Shown: positions 49,031 to 57,968, numbered from the stretch's first letter. The stretch: DNA of 64,000 bases from Saccharothrix sp. ALI-22-I (GCF_001984175.1 NZ_MTQP01000065.1:186001-250000), one strand, 5' to 3'. A program made the numbers and translations. The notes: generated by a model not told the origin, from the letters alone.

Positions 49031-50566
49031 GTGAGTCTGCGGCAGGTTCTGATCGCGCTCGGCGATCCGCTGGTCGAAGTGCAGGTCGCGCCGCACGGGC
49101 TGGAGGCCGACGTCCTCGACGTCGTCATCCTCGACCCCGACGACACGCCCGACGTCCGCCCCGGCGATCTCGCGTTGATCATCGGTGCGCGCGGTCGGGC
49201 GGCGTTGCCGCTGGTCAGGGCCGCTGGAGCCGGGGGAGCGGTGGCGGTGGCGGTCAAAGTGCCGGTGCCCGTGCTGAGGCAGGCGGCGGCGGACGCGGGC
49301 GTGGCGCTGCTCGCCGTGCGGCCCGAGGTCCGGTGGGAACACCTCGAAGCGCTGGCCAAGGGCGTCGTGCACAACGCCCGCGTCACGGCCGACGCGGGCG
49401 CGGGCGAAGTCCTCGGTGACCTGTTCGGCCTTGCCCAGACCATCGCCTCGCTGACCGGCGGCATCGTCAGCATCGAGGACACCGCCAGTCGCGTGCTGGC
49501 CTACTCCCGCTCCATCGACGAGGTGGACGAACTCCGCCGCCTGTCCATCCTGGGCCGCCAAGGACCCGAGCCGTACCTGAAGATGCTTCGCGAGTGGGGC
49601 GTCTACCAGCGCCTGCGGTCCGGTGAAGAGGTCGTCCGCATCGACGAACGCCCCGAGCTGGGCATCCGCCGCCGCATCGCGGTCGGCATCCACGCCGGCA
49701 CGCAGCCACTCGGCACGATCTGGGTCCAGGAAGGCGCCACACCCCTCACCGAGCAGGCCGAACGCGCCCTGCTCGGCGCGGCCCGCGTCACCGCCCTGCA
49801 CCTGGTCCAGCAGCGTGAACCCGCCGCCGCCTTCCGGGAGAACCTGCTCGCGTCCCTGCTCGACGGCCGGATGGACGCCGAGGCGATCGCCGAGCAGATC
49901 GGCGCCGACCCGGAGAAACCGGCCGCCGTCGTGGTCTTCGCCCTGCGCGGCCAGGAGCACGCCGACCGCACCCAGCACGAGCTGCGCCGGGCCGAGATGA
50001 CCAGCCTCATCTCCGTGCACGCCGCCGCGTACCGGCGCAGCGCCCTGGTCAGCCAGCAGAGCGGCCGCACGTACGCGTTGCTGACCGACCTGCCGCCCAC
50101 GGCGCCGCTGATCACCCTCACCAAGGAGATCGTGGCCGCCGCCCGCAAGCACATGGGCCTGCGCGTGCAGGGCGCGATCGGCTCCACGGTGTCCACAGTG
50201 GACGAAGTGATGATCTCCCGGGACGAGGCCGACCGGGTCCTCGACGCCATGTCCCGCGACCTCGACGCCGACGTGGCGACCCTTGAAGACGTCCGGTCCC
50301 GGGTCTTGATCAGCGAAACGCTCGCCCTGCTCGCCGAACACCCGCGGATCCGCGATCCGAGGCTGGCCAAGCTCGATGGGGAACTGGCCCGTTCACTTTT
50401 GGCCTACCTGGACGAATTCGGTGACGTAAAACGCGCAGCCGCCAAGCTGCACGTTCACCCGAATACCCTCCGGTACCGGGTCCGACGTGCGGCGGAGGTC
50501 GGCGGATTCGATCTGGACGACCCGCTGCTCCGGTTGTTCGCCCAGTTGCAACTCAGGCTGGGATGA
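49031..50566 (+). CDS. PucR-family regulator of proline catabolism
   Basis: GTG 49031 gives 511 residues; the frame to 48980 is unsupported. The N-terminal third is the PucR sensor-type domain (SLRQVLIALGDPLVEVQVAPHGLEADVLDVVILDPDD), the middle a GGDEF-like domain, and the C-terminal 60 residues an HTH_30 domain (LLAYLDEFGDVKRAAAKLHVHPNTLRYRVRRAAEVGGFDLDDPLLR). PucR regulators next to put/pru genes activate proline use in actinobacteria. Its divergent position to pruA supports the same role. Confidence 0.93.
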   Translation: MSLRQVLIALGDPLVEVQVAPHGLEADVLDVVILDPDDTPDVRPGDLALIIGARGRAALPLVRAAGAGGAVAVAVKVPVPVLRQAAADAGVALLAVRPEVRWEHLEALAKGVVHNARVTADAGAGEVLGDLFGLAQTIASLTGGIVSIEDTASRVLAYSRSIDEVDELRRLSILGRQGPEPYLKMLREWGVYQRLRSGEEVVRIDERPELGIRRRIAVGIHAGTQPLGTIWVQEGATPLTEQAERALLGAARVTALHLVQQREPAAAFRENLLASLLDGRMDAEAIAEQIGADPEKPAAVVVFALRGQEHADRTQHELRRAEMTSLISVHAAAYRRSALVSQQSGRTYALLTDLPPTAPLITLTKEIVAAARKHMGLRVQGAIGSTVSTVDEVMISRDEADRVLDAMSRDLDADVATLEDVRSRVLISETLALLAEHPRIRDPRLAKLDGELARSLLAYLDEFGDVKRAAAKLHVHPNTLRYRVRRAAEVGGFDLDDPLLRLFAQLQLRLG

Positions 50567-51633
50567 GCCGGCGGCCAAACGGGCCGTACCCTCCGGGAGT
50601 GAGCACCCAAGCCCGCGGCAGCGACTTCGCTGAATTGTCCAGGTTGGTCAAGCAGCAAGGTCTGCTGGACCGGCGCATCGGTTTCTACATCACGTTCCTC
50701 GTCGGCTTGATCGCCGCCTTGGGACTGACCGGGGTCGCATTGGTGTTGATCGGCGACTCGTGGTGGCAGCTGGCGGTCGCCGTCGTGCTCGCCATCGTCT
50801 ACACCCAGATCGCGTTCTTCGGCCACGACGCGGGCCACCGGCAGGTGTTCTCCAACGGCCGGGCCAACCACACCACCGGCCTGCTGCTGGGCAACCTCCT
50901 CGTGGGCGTCGGCTTCGGCTGGTGGATGGGCAAGCACAGCAAGCACCACGCCAACCCCAACCACGAGGACGAGGACCCGGACGTCGACATCTCGGTCCTC
51001 GCGTTCAGCGCCGAGCAGGCCGCCCGCAAGCGCGGCTTCTTCCGGCTCATCGTCAAGCACCAGGCGTGGCTGTTCTTCCCGCTGCTGCTGCTCGAAGGCT
51101 TCAGCCTGCACATCATCAGCACGGCCGCCGCGGTGCGCCGCGAGGTCAAGAACTGGCGACTGGAGCTGGCGCTGCTGGCGACGCACGTCGTCGTCTACCT
51201 GACCACGGTGTTCCTGGTGATGTCCCCGGTGAAGGCGCTGGTCTTCATCGCCGTCCACCAGGGACTGTTCGGCGTCTACATGGGCATCTCGTTCGCGCCC
51301 AACCACAAGGGCATGCCGGTGCTCCAGGCCGGCCACCAGCTCGACTTCCTCCGCAAGCAGGTGCTGACCTCGCGCAACGTCAGCGGCAACTGGTTCACCG
51401 ACTTCCTGCTCGGCGGCCTGAACTACCAGATCGAGCACCACCTGTTCCCGAGCATGCCGCGACCGCACCTGCGCCGCGCGCAGGCGCTGGTCCGCGACTT
51501 CTGCCACCGCCACTCGGTGTCCTACGCCGAGTGCGGCCTGTTCACGTCCTACGGGCACGTGCTGAAGTACCTGCACGAGGCGGGAGCTGAACTGCGCGGT
51601 ACAGGAAAGCTCGCTCCAGCAGGGTCCAGGTAG
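50563..51633 (+). CDS. Membrane fatty-acid (acyl-lipid) desaturase
   Basis: The frame starts ATGA overlapping the PucR stop at 50563; GTG 50599 is an alternative start. The 356-residue product has the three histidine boxes of membrane desaturases: HDAGH near 88, HSKHH near 126 and QIEHH near 290. Several hydrophobic segments flank them (ITFLVGLIAALGLTGVALVL, LLATHVVVYLTTVFLVM). The di-iron enzyme inserts a double bond into a membrane lipid acyl chain. The regiospecificity is not readable. Its 3' end overlaps the opposite-strand yidC by 92 bases. Confidence 0.93.
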   Translation: MSRRPNGPYPPGVSTQARGSDFAELSRLVKQQGLLDRRIGFYITFLVGLIAALGLTGVALVLIGDSWWQLAVAVVLAIVYTQIAFFGHDAGHRQVFSNGRANHTTGLLLGNLLVGVGFGWWMGKHSKHHANPNHEDEDPDVDISVLAFSAEQAARKRGFFRLIVKHQAWLFFPLLLLEGFSLHIISTAAAVRREVKNWRLELALLATHVVVYLTTVFLVMSPVKALVFIAVHQGLFGVYMGISFAPNHKGMPVLQAGHQLDFLRKQVLTSRNVSGNWFTDFLLGGLNYQIEHHLFPSMPRPHLRRAQALVRDFCHRHSVSYAECGLFTSYGHVLKYLHEAGAELRGTGKLAPAGSR

Positions 51634-52210
51634 TCGTCGTCACCAGGTAGACCCCGGCCGCCAACGGCAACACGGCGGCGATGAACACGGTGCCGAACGG
51701 CAGGAGCCGCAGCAGCCTCGCGAAGGGCGGCTGCGGCCCTCCGTTTTTCAGGGCAACCGCCGCCTGCCACCGGGAGGTCGCGAAAGCGACCCCGGTGAGC
51801 ACGGCGAACAGGGCGAGGAACACCGGCGTGTGCGCCCACACCCCGAACCAGTGCGTGCCCAGCGGGACGCCCAGCAGCGTGCCGTCCAGCAGCGGGTTCG
51901 GCGTCGTGACCAGCCGGTACATCACCATGAAGAACGGCACCTGGACCAACGCGGGCAGACAGCCCGCGAGCATCGAGGTGCCGTTGGACCGGTACAGCTC
52001 CAGCGTCTTCTCCTGGAGCTTGATCTTGTCCTTGCCGTACTTCTCGGTCAGTTTGCGGACCTCGGGCGCCAACGCGGCGCGTGCTTTCTCACCGCGCACG
52101 GCGGCGCGGCTGAGCGGGTGCATGAGCAGCCGGACGACGACGGTGAAGGCGACGATGGCCAGGGCAGGCGTGGCGAACCCGGCCAGGGCTGAGCCCAGGG
52201 CGTGGAACAA
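51542..52210 (-). CDS. yidC: YidC/Oxa1-family membrane insertase (second-type copy)
   Basis: A 222-residue protein starting at TTG 52210, with GGAG nine bases upstream. Four or five hydrophobic segments are visible: residues 10-35, 85-110, 125-150 and 175-200. The hydrophilic groove loop with the conserved Arg (VVVRLLMHPLSRAAVRGEKARAALAPEVRKLTEKYG) matches the YidC core. It lacks the large periplasmic domain and leader of the main actinobacterial YidC near rnpA. It probably inserts small membrane proteins. The adjacent DUF6412-like gene is upstream on the same strand. Confidence 0.9.
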   Translation of the reverse strand: MFHALGSALAGFATPALAIVAFTVVVRLLMHPLSRAAVRGEKARAALAPEVRKLTEKYGKDKIKLQEKTLELYRSNGTSMLAGCLPALVQVPFFMVMYRLVTTPNPLLDGTLLGVPLGTHWFGVWAHTPVFLALFAVLTGVAFATSRWQAAVALKNGGPQPPFARLLRLLPFGTVFIAAVLPLAAGVYLVTTTTWTLLERAFLYRAVQLPPRAGTSARARRT

Positions 52211-52250
52211 GGGGAGAACTCCGTCCTCGGAACAAGCGGAACTTCGGGCC

Positions 52251-52526
52251 TCAGGAGCTGAGGCCGAGTCCCGGTGCTCGAGGACGGGGACGACCCGCCG
52301 CGTCGGGATCGCGCAGCCGCAGGAACGCGGCGCGCAGTGACTTCTCGCGGATCGACAACGACCGCACCCACGCGGGCGCGGCCTGCACCACCGGCGTGGC
52401 GGTGAGCAGCAGCACGACCAGCGCCACCGCCGTCACGGCGGCCAGCACCTCGGTCGGTGTGTTCAGCAGGGTGAGGGCGTAGAGAGCGGGCAGGTACAGC
52501 GCCAACAACAACCGCAGCCTGGCCAT
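52251..52526 (-). CDS. Small membrane protein (DUF6412-like)
   Basis: A 91-residue frame with a hydrophobic N-terminus (LRLLLALYLPALYALTLL) and a second segment (VLAAVTAVALVVLLLTATPVVQA), then a basic tail (SLSIREKSLRAAFLRLRDPDAAGRPRPRAPG). The arrangement with YidC 40 bases downstream recurs in actinomycetes, where the small gene precedes yidC. It resembles DUF6412 proteins. Coding bias is good. Confidence 0.7.
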   Translation of the reverse strand: MARLRLLLALYLPALYALTLLNTPTEVLAAVTAVALVVLLLTATPVVQAAPAWVRSLSIREKSLRAAFLRLRDPDAAGRPRPRAPGLGLSS

Positions 52527-52542
52527 GCCCCCACCTCCCTGA

Positions 52543-53154
52543 TCACACTCTACCCACGAGCGCGGGGCGTGCGGGGTGGTCGTACCGCACCGTCACGTCG
52601 GCCTGCGGCTCGTAGGAGGCGTACGCGGGCAACGTCCACCGCCAGTCGTCCGGCATCTGCCGCTCCAACGCACCCGACGACAGCCACAGGTGCACGGTCA
52701 GCTCCGCGGGCAGCCACTTGTCCAGCAGCATCGTGCCGTCGAGCAGAAGCACCCCACCCGCGCCGAGCGTGACGTAGTCGGCCCGGTGCGCCCGGTCCGT
52801 CTCCGCGTTCCACAGCGCCGGCAACACCCGCCCCGACCCACCGGGATCGAGCGGTTCCAGCACCTCGCGGATCAACCCGCCGACGTCCAACCACGAGTCG
52901 CGGAACGAGTCAGGGTCCTCGTGGCCGTACTCCAGCCGCACGGACGCCGGCCGCAGGAAGTCCTTCGATGAGACCCGCAACACCGGACGTCCCAGCGCAC
53001 GCAGCGGCTCCACCAGGGCGTCCGCCAGCTCACCCGGCCTGGTCGGCAGGGCACCGTCGATCAACACCCGCGCCCAAGTGGAACGCGTCAACGCGTCGAT
53101 CCGCCCGACCAACTCGTCCACGAGGGTCTGCGGCGAGAGCGGAACGACCTTCAT
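52543..53154 (-). CDS. Uridine-kinase-like protein with degenerate P-loop
   Basis: ATG 53154 overlaps the DUF402-like stop by ATGA. The 203-residue product aligns by eye with actinobacterial uridine kinases (WARVLIDGALPTRPGELADALVEPLRALGRPVLRVSSKDFLRPASVRLEYGHEDPDSFRDSW), but the GxxxxGK[S/T] P-loop is replaced by GALPTRPG. Catalytic phosphate transfer is therefore doubtful. It may be a nucleoside-binding or regulatory paralog. It is coupled to a DUF402-family gene. Confidence 0.75.
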   Translation of the reverse strand: MKVVPLSPQTLVDELVGRIDALTRSTWARVLIDGALPTRPGELADALVEPLRALGRPVLRVSSKDFLRPASVRLEYGHEDPDSFRDSWLDVGGLIREVLEPLDPGGSGRVLPALWNAETDRAHRADYVTLGAGGVLLLDGTMLLDKWLPAELTVHLWLSSGALERQMPDDWRWTLPAYASYEPQADVTVRYDHPARPALVGRV

Positions 53155-53750
53155 AGGACCGGGTAGTCCTGCCAGCCGTCGGGCAGCACCGGCACCGGCC
53201 AGTCCGGGTCCGGCTCCCACAACCCCCACTTCGGATCCCACCACGTGGTCCCGGCGGTCAGCATCGCCTCGAGCTCCTTGCCGGTGGCGCGGATCGACTC
53301 GGCCTGCTCGGCGGTGTACTTGCCCTCCGCGACCTGCTCCTCGAACTCGTCGCGGTCCAGTTCCTCCCAGTCGCCCTCGACCGGCACCCAGAAGTCCAGC
53401 GCGTGGTCGAGGGTGTCGAAGCCGAGGGGCGTGCGGCGGAACGGGTCCTGGAGGTTGAGGTACCAGCCCGCGAACCGGCGTTCGGCGCCCTGCCAGTACA
53501 GGTCCACCGAGTACGCGTCACCGGGCCGGTGCAGCTGGAGCTTGCCGGTACCGCGCCAGTGCGTCCGGCCGAGGGTCTGCCAGTGGTGCGGCCAGTGGTG
53601 CGGTGGGAACCCGAAGGCCACGTCCGGCGCGGTGAACACCACGAGCAGGTCCGGCTCGTCCAGCACCACCCTGGTCGGCGTCACGGCCCACGGCTTGCCG
53701 TGCAACACCTCGCGCCGCAACGCCACGTCCCCTGGCTGGAAGTGCCCCAT
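53151..53750 (-). CDS. DUF402 (FomD-like) family protein
   Basis: A 199-residue protein at ATG 53750. The layout (GDVALRREVLHGKPWAVTPTRVVLDEPDLLVVF near the N-terminus, WYLNLQDPFRRTPLGFDTLDHALDFWVPVEGDWEELDRDEFEE at mid-protein, and WDPKWGLWEPDPDWPV near the end) is that of DUF402 proteins, such as FomD and ribonuclease-like enzymes acting on phosphate esters. The two DxE/D clusters near 120-140 are likely metal ligands. It is translationally coupled to the kinase-like gene. Confidence 0.85.
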   Translation of the reverse strand: MGHFQPGDVALRREVLHGKPWAVTPTRVVLDEPDLLVVFTAPDVAFGFPPHHWPHHWQTLGRTHWRGTGKLQLHRPGDAYSVDLYWQGAERRFAGWYLNLQDPFRRTPLGFDTLDHALDFWVPVEGDWEELDRDEFEEQVAEGKYTAEQAESIRATGKELEAMLTAGTTWWDPKWGLWEPDPDWPVPVLPDGWQDYPVL

Positions 53751-53802
53751 GCGGACCAGCCTAAAGGGGAGGCAGGTGCCGGTCCTGCCTCCCCAGCGGC
53801 CC

Positions 53803-55392
53803 TTACTTGCCCCAGGGCACCTGCGGTGAGGCGTAGTAGTTCACGTCCATCACCCGCCACCGGTCGGCCTGCGCGGCCAACCTCACCTTGAACTTCTCCC
53901 AGTCGTGCGTCGACCAAGGCGACCAGCCCAGTTCCGCGATCGCCGGCAGGCGCGGGAACGCCATGAACTCCAGGTCGGCCGAGTTGGTGGTGGTCTCGCT
54001 CCACAGCGGGGCCTCGACCCCGCGCACCGCGTCCGCCGGCAGCCCCTCGATGTACGCGCCGGGGTTCCAGTCGTACGCGTCCTCGACATCGGTGTACCCG
54101 GCCCAGCTCAACCCCAGCTTGGTGTTGGCGTCGTACTTCATGTCCAGGTACGCCTTGGTCGCGGGCGACAGGACGATCTCGCTGCCCCGGGCCGCCGCCT
54201 CCACCATGTCCGGCGCGACCGTCTTCGTGCCCCAGAACTGCGGCACCGCGTCCGCCGGCGGACCGGCCTTGACGAACTCGTGCCAGCCGGTCGCGGTCTT
54301 GCCGTGCTTGGCCACCAGCGGCAGGACCTTGTCCATGAACAGGTCGAAGTCCGGGTCCGTGGTGGCGTGCGCCTCGTCGCCGCCGATGTGGATGTACTGG
54401 CCGGGCGTCAACGCGGAGAGCTCGCGCAGCACGTCGTCCACGAACGTGTAGGTGATGTCCTTGTCGATGCACAGGGAGCTGAAGCCGACTTCGATGCCGG
54501 TGTAGAGCGGCGGTGCGACGCCGTCGCAGTTCAGCTCCGGGTACGACGCCAGCGCGGCGTTGGTGTGGCCCGGCATGTCGATCTCCGGGATCACCGTGAT
54601 GTGCCGTGCGGCGGCGTAGGCCACGAGGTCTTTGTACTGCTCCTGCGTGTAGTGACCGCCGGTGCCGCCGCCGACCTCCGTGCTGCCGCCGTAGGTGGCG
54701 AGCTTCGGCCAGCTCTTGATCTCCAGCCGCCAGCCCTGGTCGTCGGTCAGGTGCAGGTGCAGCCGGTTCACCTTGTACAGCGCGATCTGGTCGATGTACC
54801 GCTTGACCTCTTCGACGGAGAAGAAGTGCCGGGCCACGTCGAGCATCGCGCCCCGGTGGGCGTAGCGCGGGTAGTCCAGCACCCGCCCGCCGGGCACGGT
54901 CCACGGTCCGCGCTGCTTGGTCTTCGCCTCCACCTTCGCGGGCAGGATCTGCCGGAACGTCTGCACGCCCGCGAACAGGCCCGCGGCCGTCCGCGCCCGG
55001 ATCACCGCGCCCCGCTGCGTCACGTCGAGCTGGTAGCCCTCCGCGCCGACCCGTTCGTCGGCGCCGACGAGCAGCAGCGAGATGTGCCGCCCGGACGCGC
55101 CGGGCACGACCGGCAGCCGGTAGCCCGTGGACGGGCGCAGCACGCCCGCCAGGAACTCGCCGACCTGCTTCGCCTGCGCCGAACCGGGGTGGGTGTAGAT
55201 CCTGGTGTCCGCGCTGAGCGTGAACGTCACGCCCGGCCGCGGGGTGACTGTGACGGGGGCGGGCACGATGTGCTGCAACGGCGTCTCCGGAGCTGCTAGG
55301 GCGGGAACCGCCGTGCCCGCCGCGCCGGCGAGCAGCAGCGCGACGAGCGCTCGACCGAACCCGCGCCGTCCGGCGCCTTCTGTAAGAAGCAC
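53803..55392 (-). CDS. Secreted GH20 beta-N-acetylhexosaminidase
   Basis: The 529-residue precursor starts at TTG or ATG near 55392 with a signal peptide (LVALLLAGAAGTAVPALAA). The N-terminal half has the GH20b-type beta-alpha domain (LSADTRIYTHPGSAQAKQVGEFL). A TIM barrel follows with the catalytic HIGGDEAH near 335-342 (Asp-Glu pair), WRLEIKSWPKL and EIDMPGHT. It removes terminal GlcNAc from chitooligosaccharides outside the cell. A DasR-type operator lies 72-87 bases upstream, linking it to the amino-sugar regulon. Confidence 0.94.
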   Translation of the reverse strand: MLLTEGAGRRGFGRALVALLLAGAAGTAVPALAAPETPLQHIVPAPVTVTPRPGVTFTLSADTRIYTHPGSAQAKQVGEFLAGVLRPSTGYRLPVVPGASGRHISLLLVGADERVGAEGYQLDVTQRGAVIRARTAAGLFAGVQTFRQILPAKVEAKTKQRGPWTVPGGRVLDYPRYAHRGAMLDVARHFFSVEEVKRYIDQIALYKVNRLHLHLTDDQGWRLEIKSWPKLATYGGSTEVGGGTGGHYTQEQYKDLVAYAAARHITVIPEIDMPGHTNAALASYPELNCDGVAPPLYTGIEVGFSSLCIDKDITYTFVDDVLRELSALTPGQYIHIGGDEAHATTDPDFDLFMDKVLPLVAKHGKTATGWHEFVKAGPPADAVPQFWGTKTVAPDMVEAAARGSEIVLSPATKAYLDMKYDANTKLGLSWAGYTDVEDAYDWNPGAYIEGLPADAVRGVEAPLWSETTTNSADLEFMAFPRLPAIAELGWSPWSTHDWEKFKVRLAAQADRWRVMDVNYYASPQVPWGK

Positions 55393-55463
55393 TGACGTCC
55401 TCCTGGTCAGCGTGGATCACCGAGCGGCGGCTCCGTCACCGTTTCAGCCGCACCAGGAGGTGT

Positions 55464-55479
55464 CAAGGTCCAGACCAAT
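55464..55479 (-). promoter_or_regulatory. Probable DasR-type operator (dre site)
   Basis: The minus-strand sequence ATTGGTCTGGACCTTG resembles the dre consensus ACTGGTCTAGACCACT at about 12 of 16 positions, with an intact GGTCTrGACC core. It lies 72-87 bases upstream of the hexosaminidase start and overlaps the last codon of the CYTH-CHAD gene. GlcN6P-responsive repression by DasR is the expected mechanism. Confidence 0.65.
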
Positions 55480-56963
55480 CACCGCAGCTTCGGCTTGCCC
55501 AGATCCCGCCAGACGGACGGGAAGCGATCCTCCACCCGCTGCGCCGCCGCTGTCTCCAGACCGTGCAGCAGACCGAACGTGAAGCCGTTTTCCCCGTCCA
55601 CGTGGGCCTTCGCGCCGAGCTCCCGCAACATGGGCCGCGCGACCACGCTGTCCTGGTGTTCGCCCAGCAGCTCCTGCACCGCCTTGACCTTCTTGCGGTA
55701 CTTCTTCGCCCGCTTGCCGAACGCGGGTTCGGACACCTCCACCGCGTACCGCAGCCGCTTGGCCGCCTTGCGGGCTTCGTGCAGCCCGATGTCGTCGTTC
55801 GCGCTCTCGGCCCGTTTGGCCAGCCTGCGATAGGTCTTGTCGATCAACTCCGGCAGCACCTTCGTGGCCTTCTCGGCCGCCAACGGCGTGAACGGCGGGT
55901 CGGCGATCAGCGCGTCGACAGCGTCCAGCAGCGCGAAGTACCGACCGCTGTCCAACGCCGCCACGGCGGTCGCCTGCGCGGCTGTCTCCAGCGGCGCGAA
56001 GTGCCGGACGAGCTGCGCCTGGGCCGGGCCGAGCACCAGCTCCTGGTCGAGCGCCGTGAGGCCGTGCTCGAAGCGGCTCCGCAGCACCTCCAGGTCACGG
56101 GCCTCGCCCAGTGTGCCCGCGAGCCACTTCAGTTCGTCGGTCAGCTCACGCGTGTCGTCGCGTTCCACGATGGCGCCGAACGCCTGGAGCGCGCTGCGCA
56201 TCCGCCGCGTCGCCACCCGCATCTGGTGCACGGCGTCGTGCTCGTCCCGGCGCACGCGCGGGTCCTCGTGCTTCAACGCGTCGGCCTGGGTGCGCAGGTA
56301 GCTCAGGACCACGTCACCGGCGGACTTGCGCTTGGTGGGCGGCGGCGCGGTCGGGGCCATCCGGTCGGCCAGCAGGCGGGTCAGCTTCGCCGACGACGAG
56401 GACCGCGTGATGCCCGCGTCCGCCAGCCGTTCCTCGACCCGGTCCATCAGCGCGACGTCACCCCGTTCACCCAGCTCCACCTCGATCTCGCGCCACGAGT
56501 CGACCGGCGAGCCGTCCGCCAGGGCCTGCCCGGACACCAGGTCCTCGACCACCTCGGTGAGCAGGTTGCCCTTGTCGTCGACCAACTGCCAGCGCTGCCG
56601 CCGGGTCTGGATGCGCGCGACCGGCGTCAACTCGTTGCCGCGGACGTGCACCTGGACCAGTGAGCTGAGCTGCTTGGGCGGGTGTTTGGCGGCGCGGCCC
56701 GGTGGCAGCCGCACCTCTTCGCGGGTGTCCACGCTGACCGGCAGTTTCAGGTGCCAGCCCGCGTCCTCGCCGCCGGTGCGGCGTCGCATCGTCAACCCGG
56801 CCCGGGCCAGCCGGAGGTCGGCGGTGTCGTAGTAGACCGCCTCCAGCTGTTGTTCCTCCGGGCCGGCCACGGCGGCGACGCCGGGCAGATCGGCCAGGTC
56901 CGGCAGCGCGGTGCCGCCGGGGGCCTCGTACTTTCGTTCCGTCTCGTGTACCGACCTCGACAT
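55479..56963 (-). CDS. CYTH-CHAD domain protein
   Basis: ATG 56963 gives 494 residues; a short upstream extension to 56978 is unsupported. Residues 1-200 are a CYTH domain starting with HETERKYEAP (the EXEXK-type signature), continuing through YYDTADLRLARAGLTMRRRTGG and WREIEVELGERGD. Residues 220-490 are a CHAD domain with conserved His/Arg (VHQMRVATRRMRSALQAFG, then LHEARKAAKRLRYAVEV). CYTH binds triphosphate-type ligands and CHAD binds polyphosphate; the pair is associated with polyphosphate granules. It converges on no regulator here. Confidence 0.92.
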   Translation of the reverse strand: MSRSVHETERKYEAPGGTALPDLADLPGVAAVAGPEEQQLEAVYYDTADLRLARAGLTMRRRTGGEDAGWHLKLPVSVDTREEVRLPPGRAAKHPPKQLSSLVQVHVRGNELTPVARIQTRRQRWQLVDDKGNLLTEVVEDLVSGQALADGSPVDSWREIEVELGERGDVALMDRVEERLADAGITRSSSSAKLTRLLADRMAPTAPPPTKRKSAGDVVLSYLRTQADALKHEDPRVRRDEHDAVHQMRVATRRMRSALQAFGAIVERDDTRELTDELKWLAGTLGEARDLEVLRSRFEHGLTALDQELVLGPAQAQLVRHFAPLETAAQATAVAALDSGRYFALLDAVDALIADPPFTPLAAEKATKVLPELIDKTYRRLAKRAESANDDIGLHEARKAAKRLRYAVEVSEPAFGKRAKKYRKKVKAVQELLGEHQDSVVARPMLRELGAKAHVDGENGFTFGLLHGLETAAAQRVEDRFPSVWRDLGKPKLR

Positions 56964-57114
56964 GTACAAGACATACACCGTTTGATCGAAGTTCAGACCT
57001 ATCTCACCGTCTGTAATCGTCCGTTAACCAGGCCGGGGGGTTGTATCGGCCCGTACGCGTGGTTTTTCAGTTCCGTGCCTGGACAGGGCCTCGCGGTGCG
57101 GTTGGCTGGTTCGC

Positions 57115-57906
57115 GTGCCCACTGAGAAGGAGCGGCTCGACGAGGTCGAGCCGACGGTCGCTGACCTCGTCGCCACCACCCAGGCGCTGACGGCCGAACT
57201 CGGTCGGGTGAGCGCCCGTCTGCTCGTGCTGGAACGCAGACTGTCCGGCGCCGGATCGGGGCCGGACGAAGACCTCGACGCGGTCGAGGGCATCACCGAG
57301 ACCGTCAACGCGCTGCGCGCCGCGTGGGACGCCGAACAGGAACTGCTGGCCGACTCGGTCCGCGCCGAACTGAGCGCCGAGGTCACCGAGTACGAGTCGT
57401 TGAGAGAGCAGCTGAACGCGGGCTTGGCCAAGCTCTCGTCCGGCCGCATGCCGCGCTTCGAGCGCGACGCGTTGCAACACGAGGTGCAGAACCTGGAGTG
57501 GCGCGTCAACGCCCAGGAATCGGGCGCGATGGCCGCCGCCGAACGCCTCGACGCCGACCAGCTGGCCGCCGAGACGCCGTGGCGCGCCGAAGCCGTGATG
57601 GCAGGCGACAAGGCCCGCCTGGAAATCCAGGACATCGCCCGCCACCGCCTCAACCGAGCCCTGGCCGCCGACACCCGCCTACCCCTGTGGTTCCGCGTAG
57701 GCCTCGGCGAGATCACCGCCCCCGACCCGTCCCGCTGGGTAGAAGCCGCCGTAGCCCTGGTCGCCTACCGCCTCGAATACGGCGTAACCGACCCCATCTC
57801 CCCCCTGGGCGAAATCCCCTCCGCCGCCTCCGGCTTCGCCGCTTGGGTCCGCCGAGCCGAAGCCCACACCGACATAGTCGACCAACTAGAGTCCCTACGC
57901 CCCTAA
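57115..57906 (+). CDS. Coiled-coil protein with relaxase-tail-like C-terminus
   Basis: A 263-residue protein starting at GTG 57115. Residues 1-60 and 80-150 are acidic and strongly coiled-coil (heptads in DEVEPTVADLVATTQALTAELGRV). The C-terminal part (LPLWFRVGLGEITAPDPSRWVEAAVALVAYRLEYGVTDPISPLGEIP) resembles the C-terminal region I recall from actinobacterial MobF-type conjugative relaxases (W-x-x-A ... AAYRxxY ... D ... PLG). No relaxase domain is present, so this is either an orphan tail or a coincidence. Confidence 0.6.
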   Translation: MPTEKERLDEVEPTVADLVATTQALTAELGRVSARLLVLERRLSGAGSGPDEDLDAVEGITETVNALRAAWDAEQELLADSVRAELSAEVTEYESLREQLNAGLAKLSSGRMPRFERDALQHEVQNLEWRVNAQESGAMAAAERLDADQLAAETPWRAEAVMAGDKARLEIQDIARHRLNRALAADTRLPLWFRVGLGEITAPDPSRWVEAAVALVAYRLEYGVTDPISPLGEIPSAASGFAAWVRRAEAHTDIVDQLESLRP

Positions 57907-57968
57907 CCCCGCCCCCGCGAGGTCGACTCGCCCGCCGTCTGCCCAGCCCAGCCACCCACCCGAGCGGT

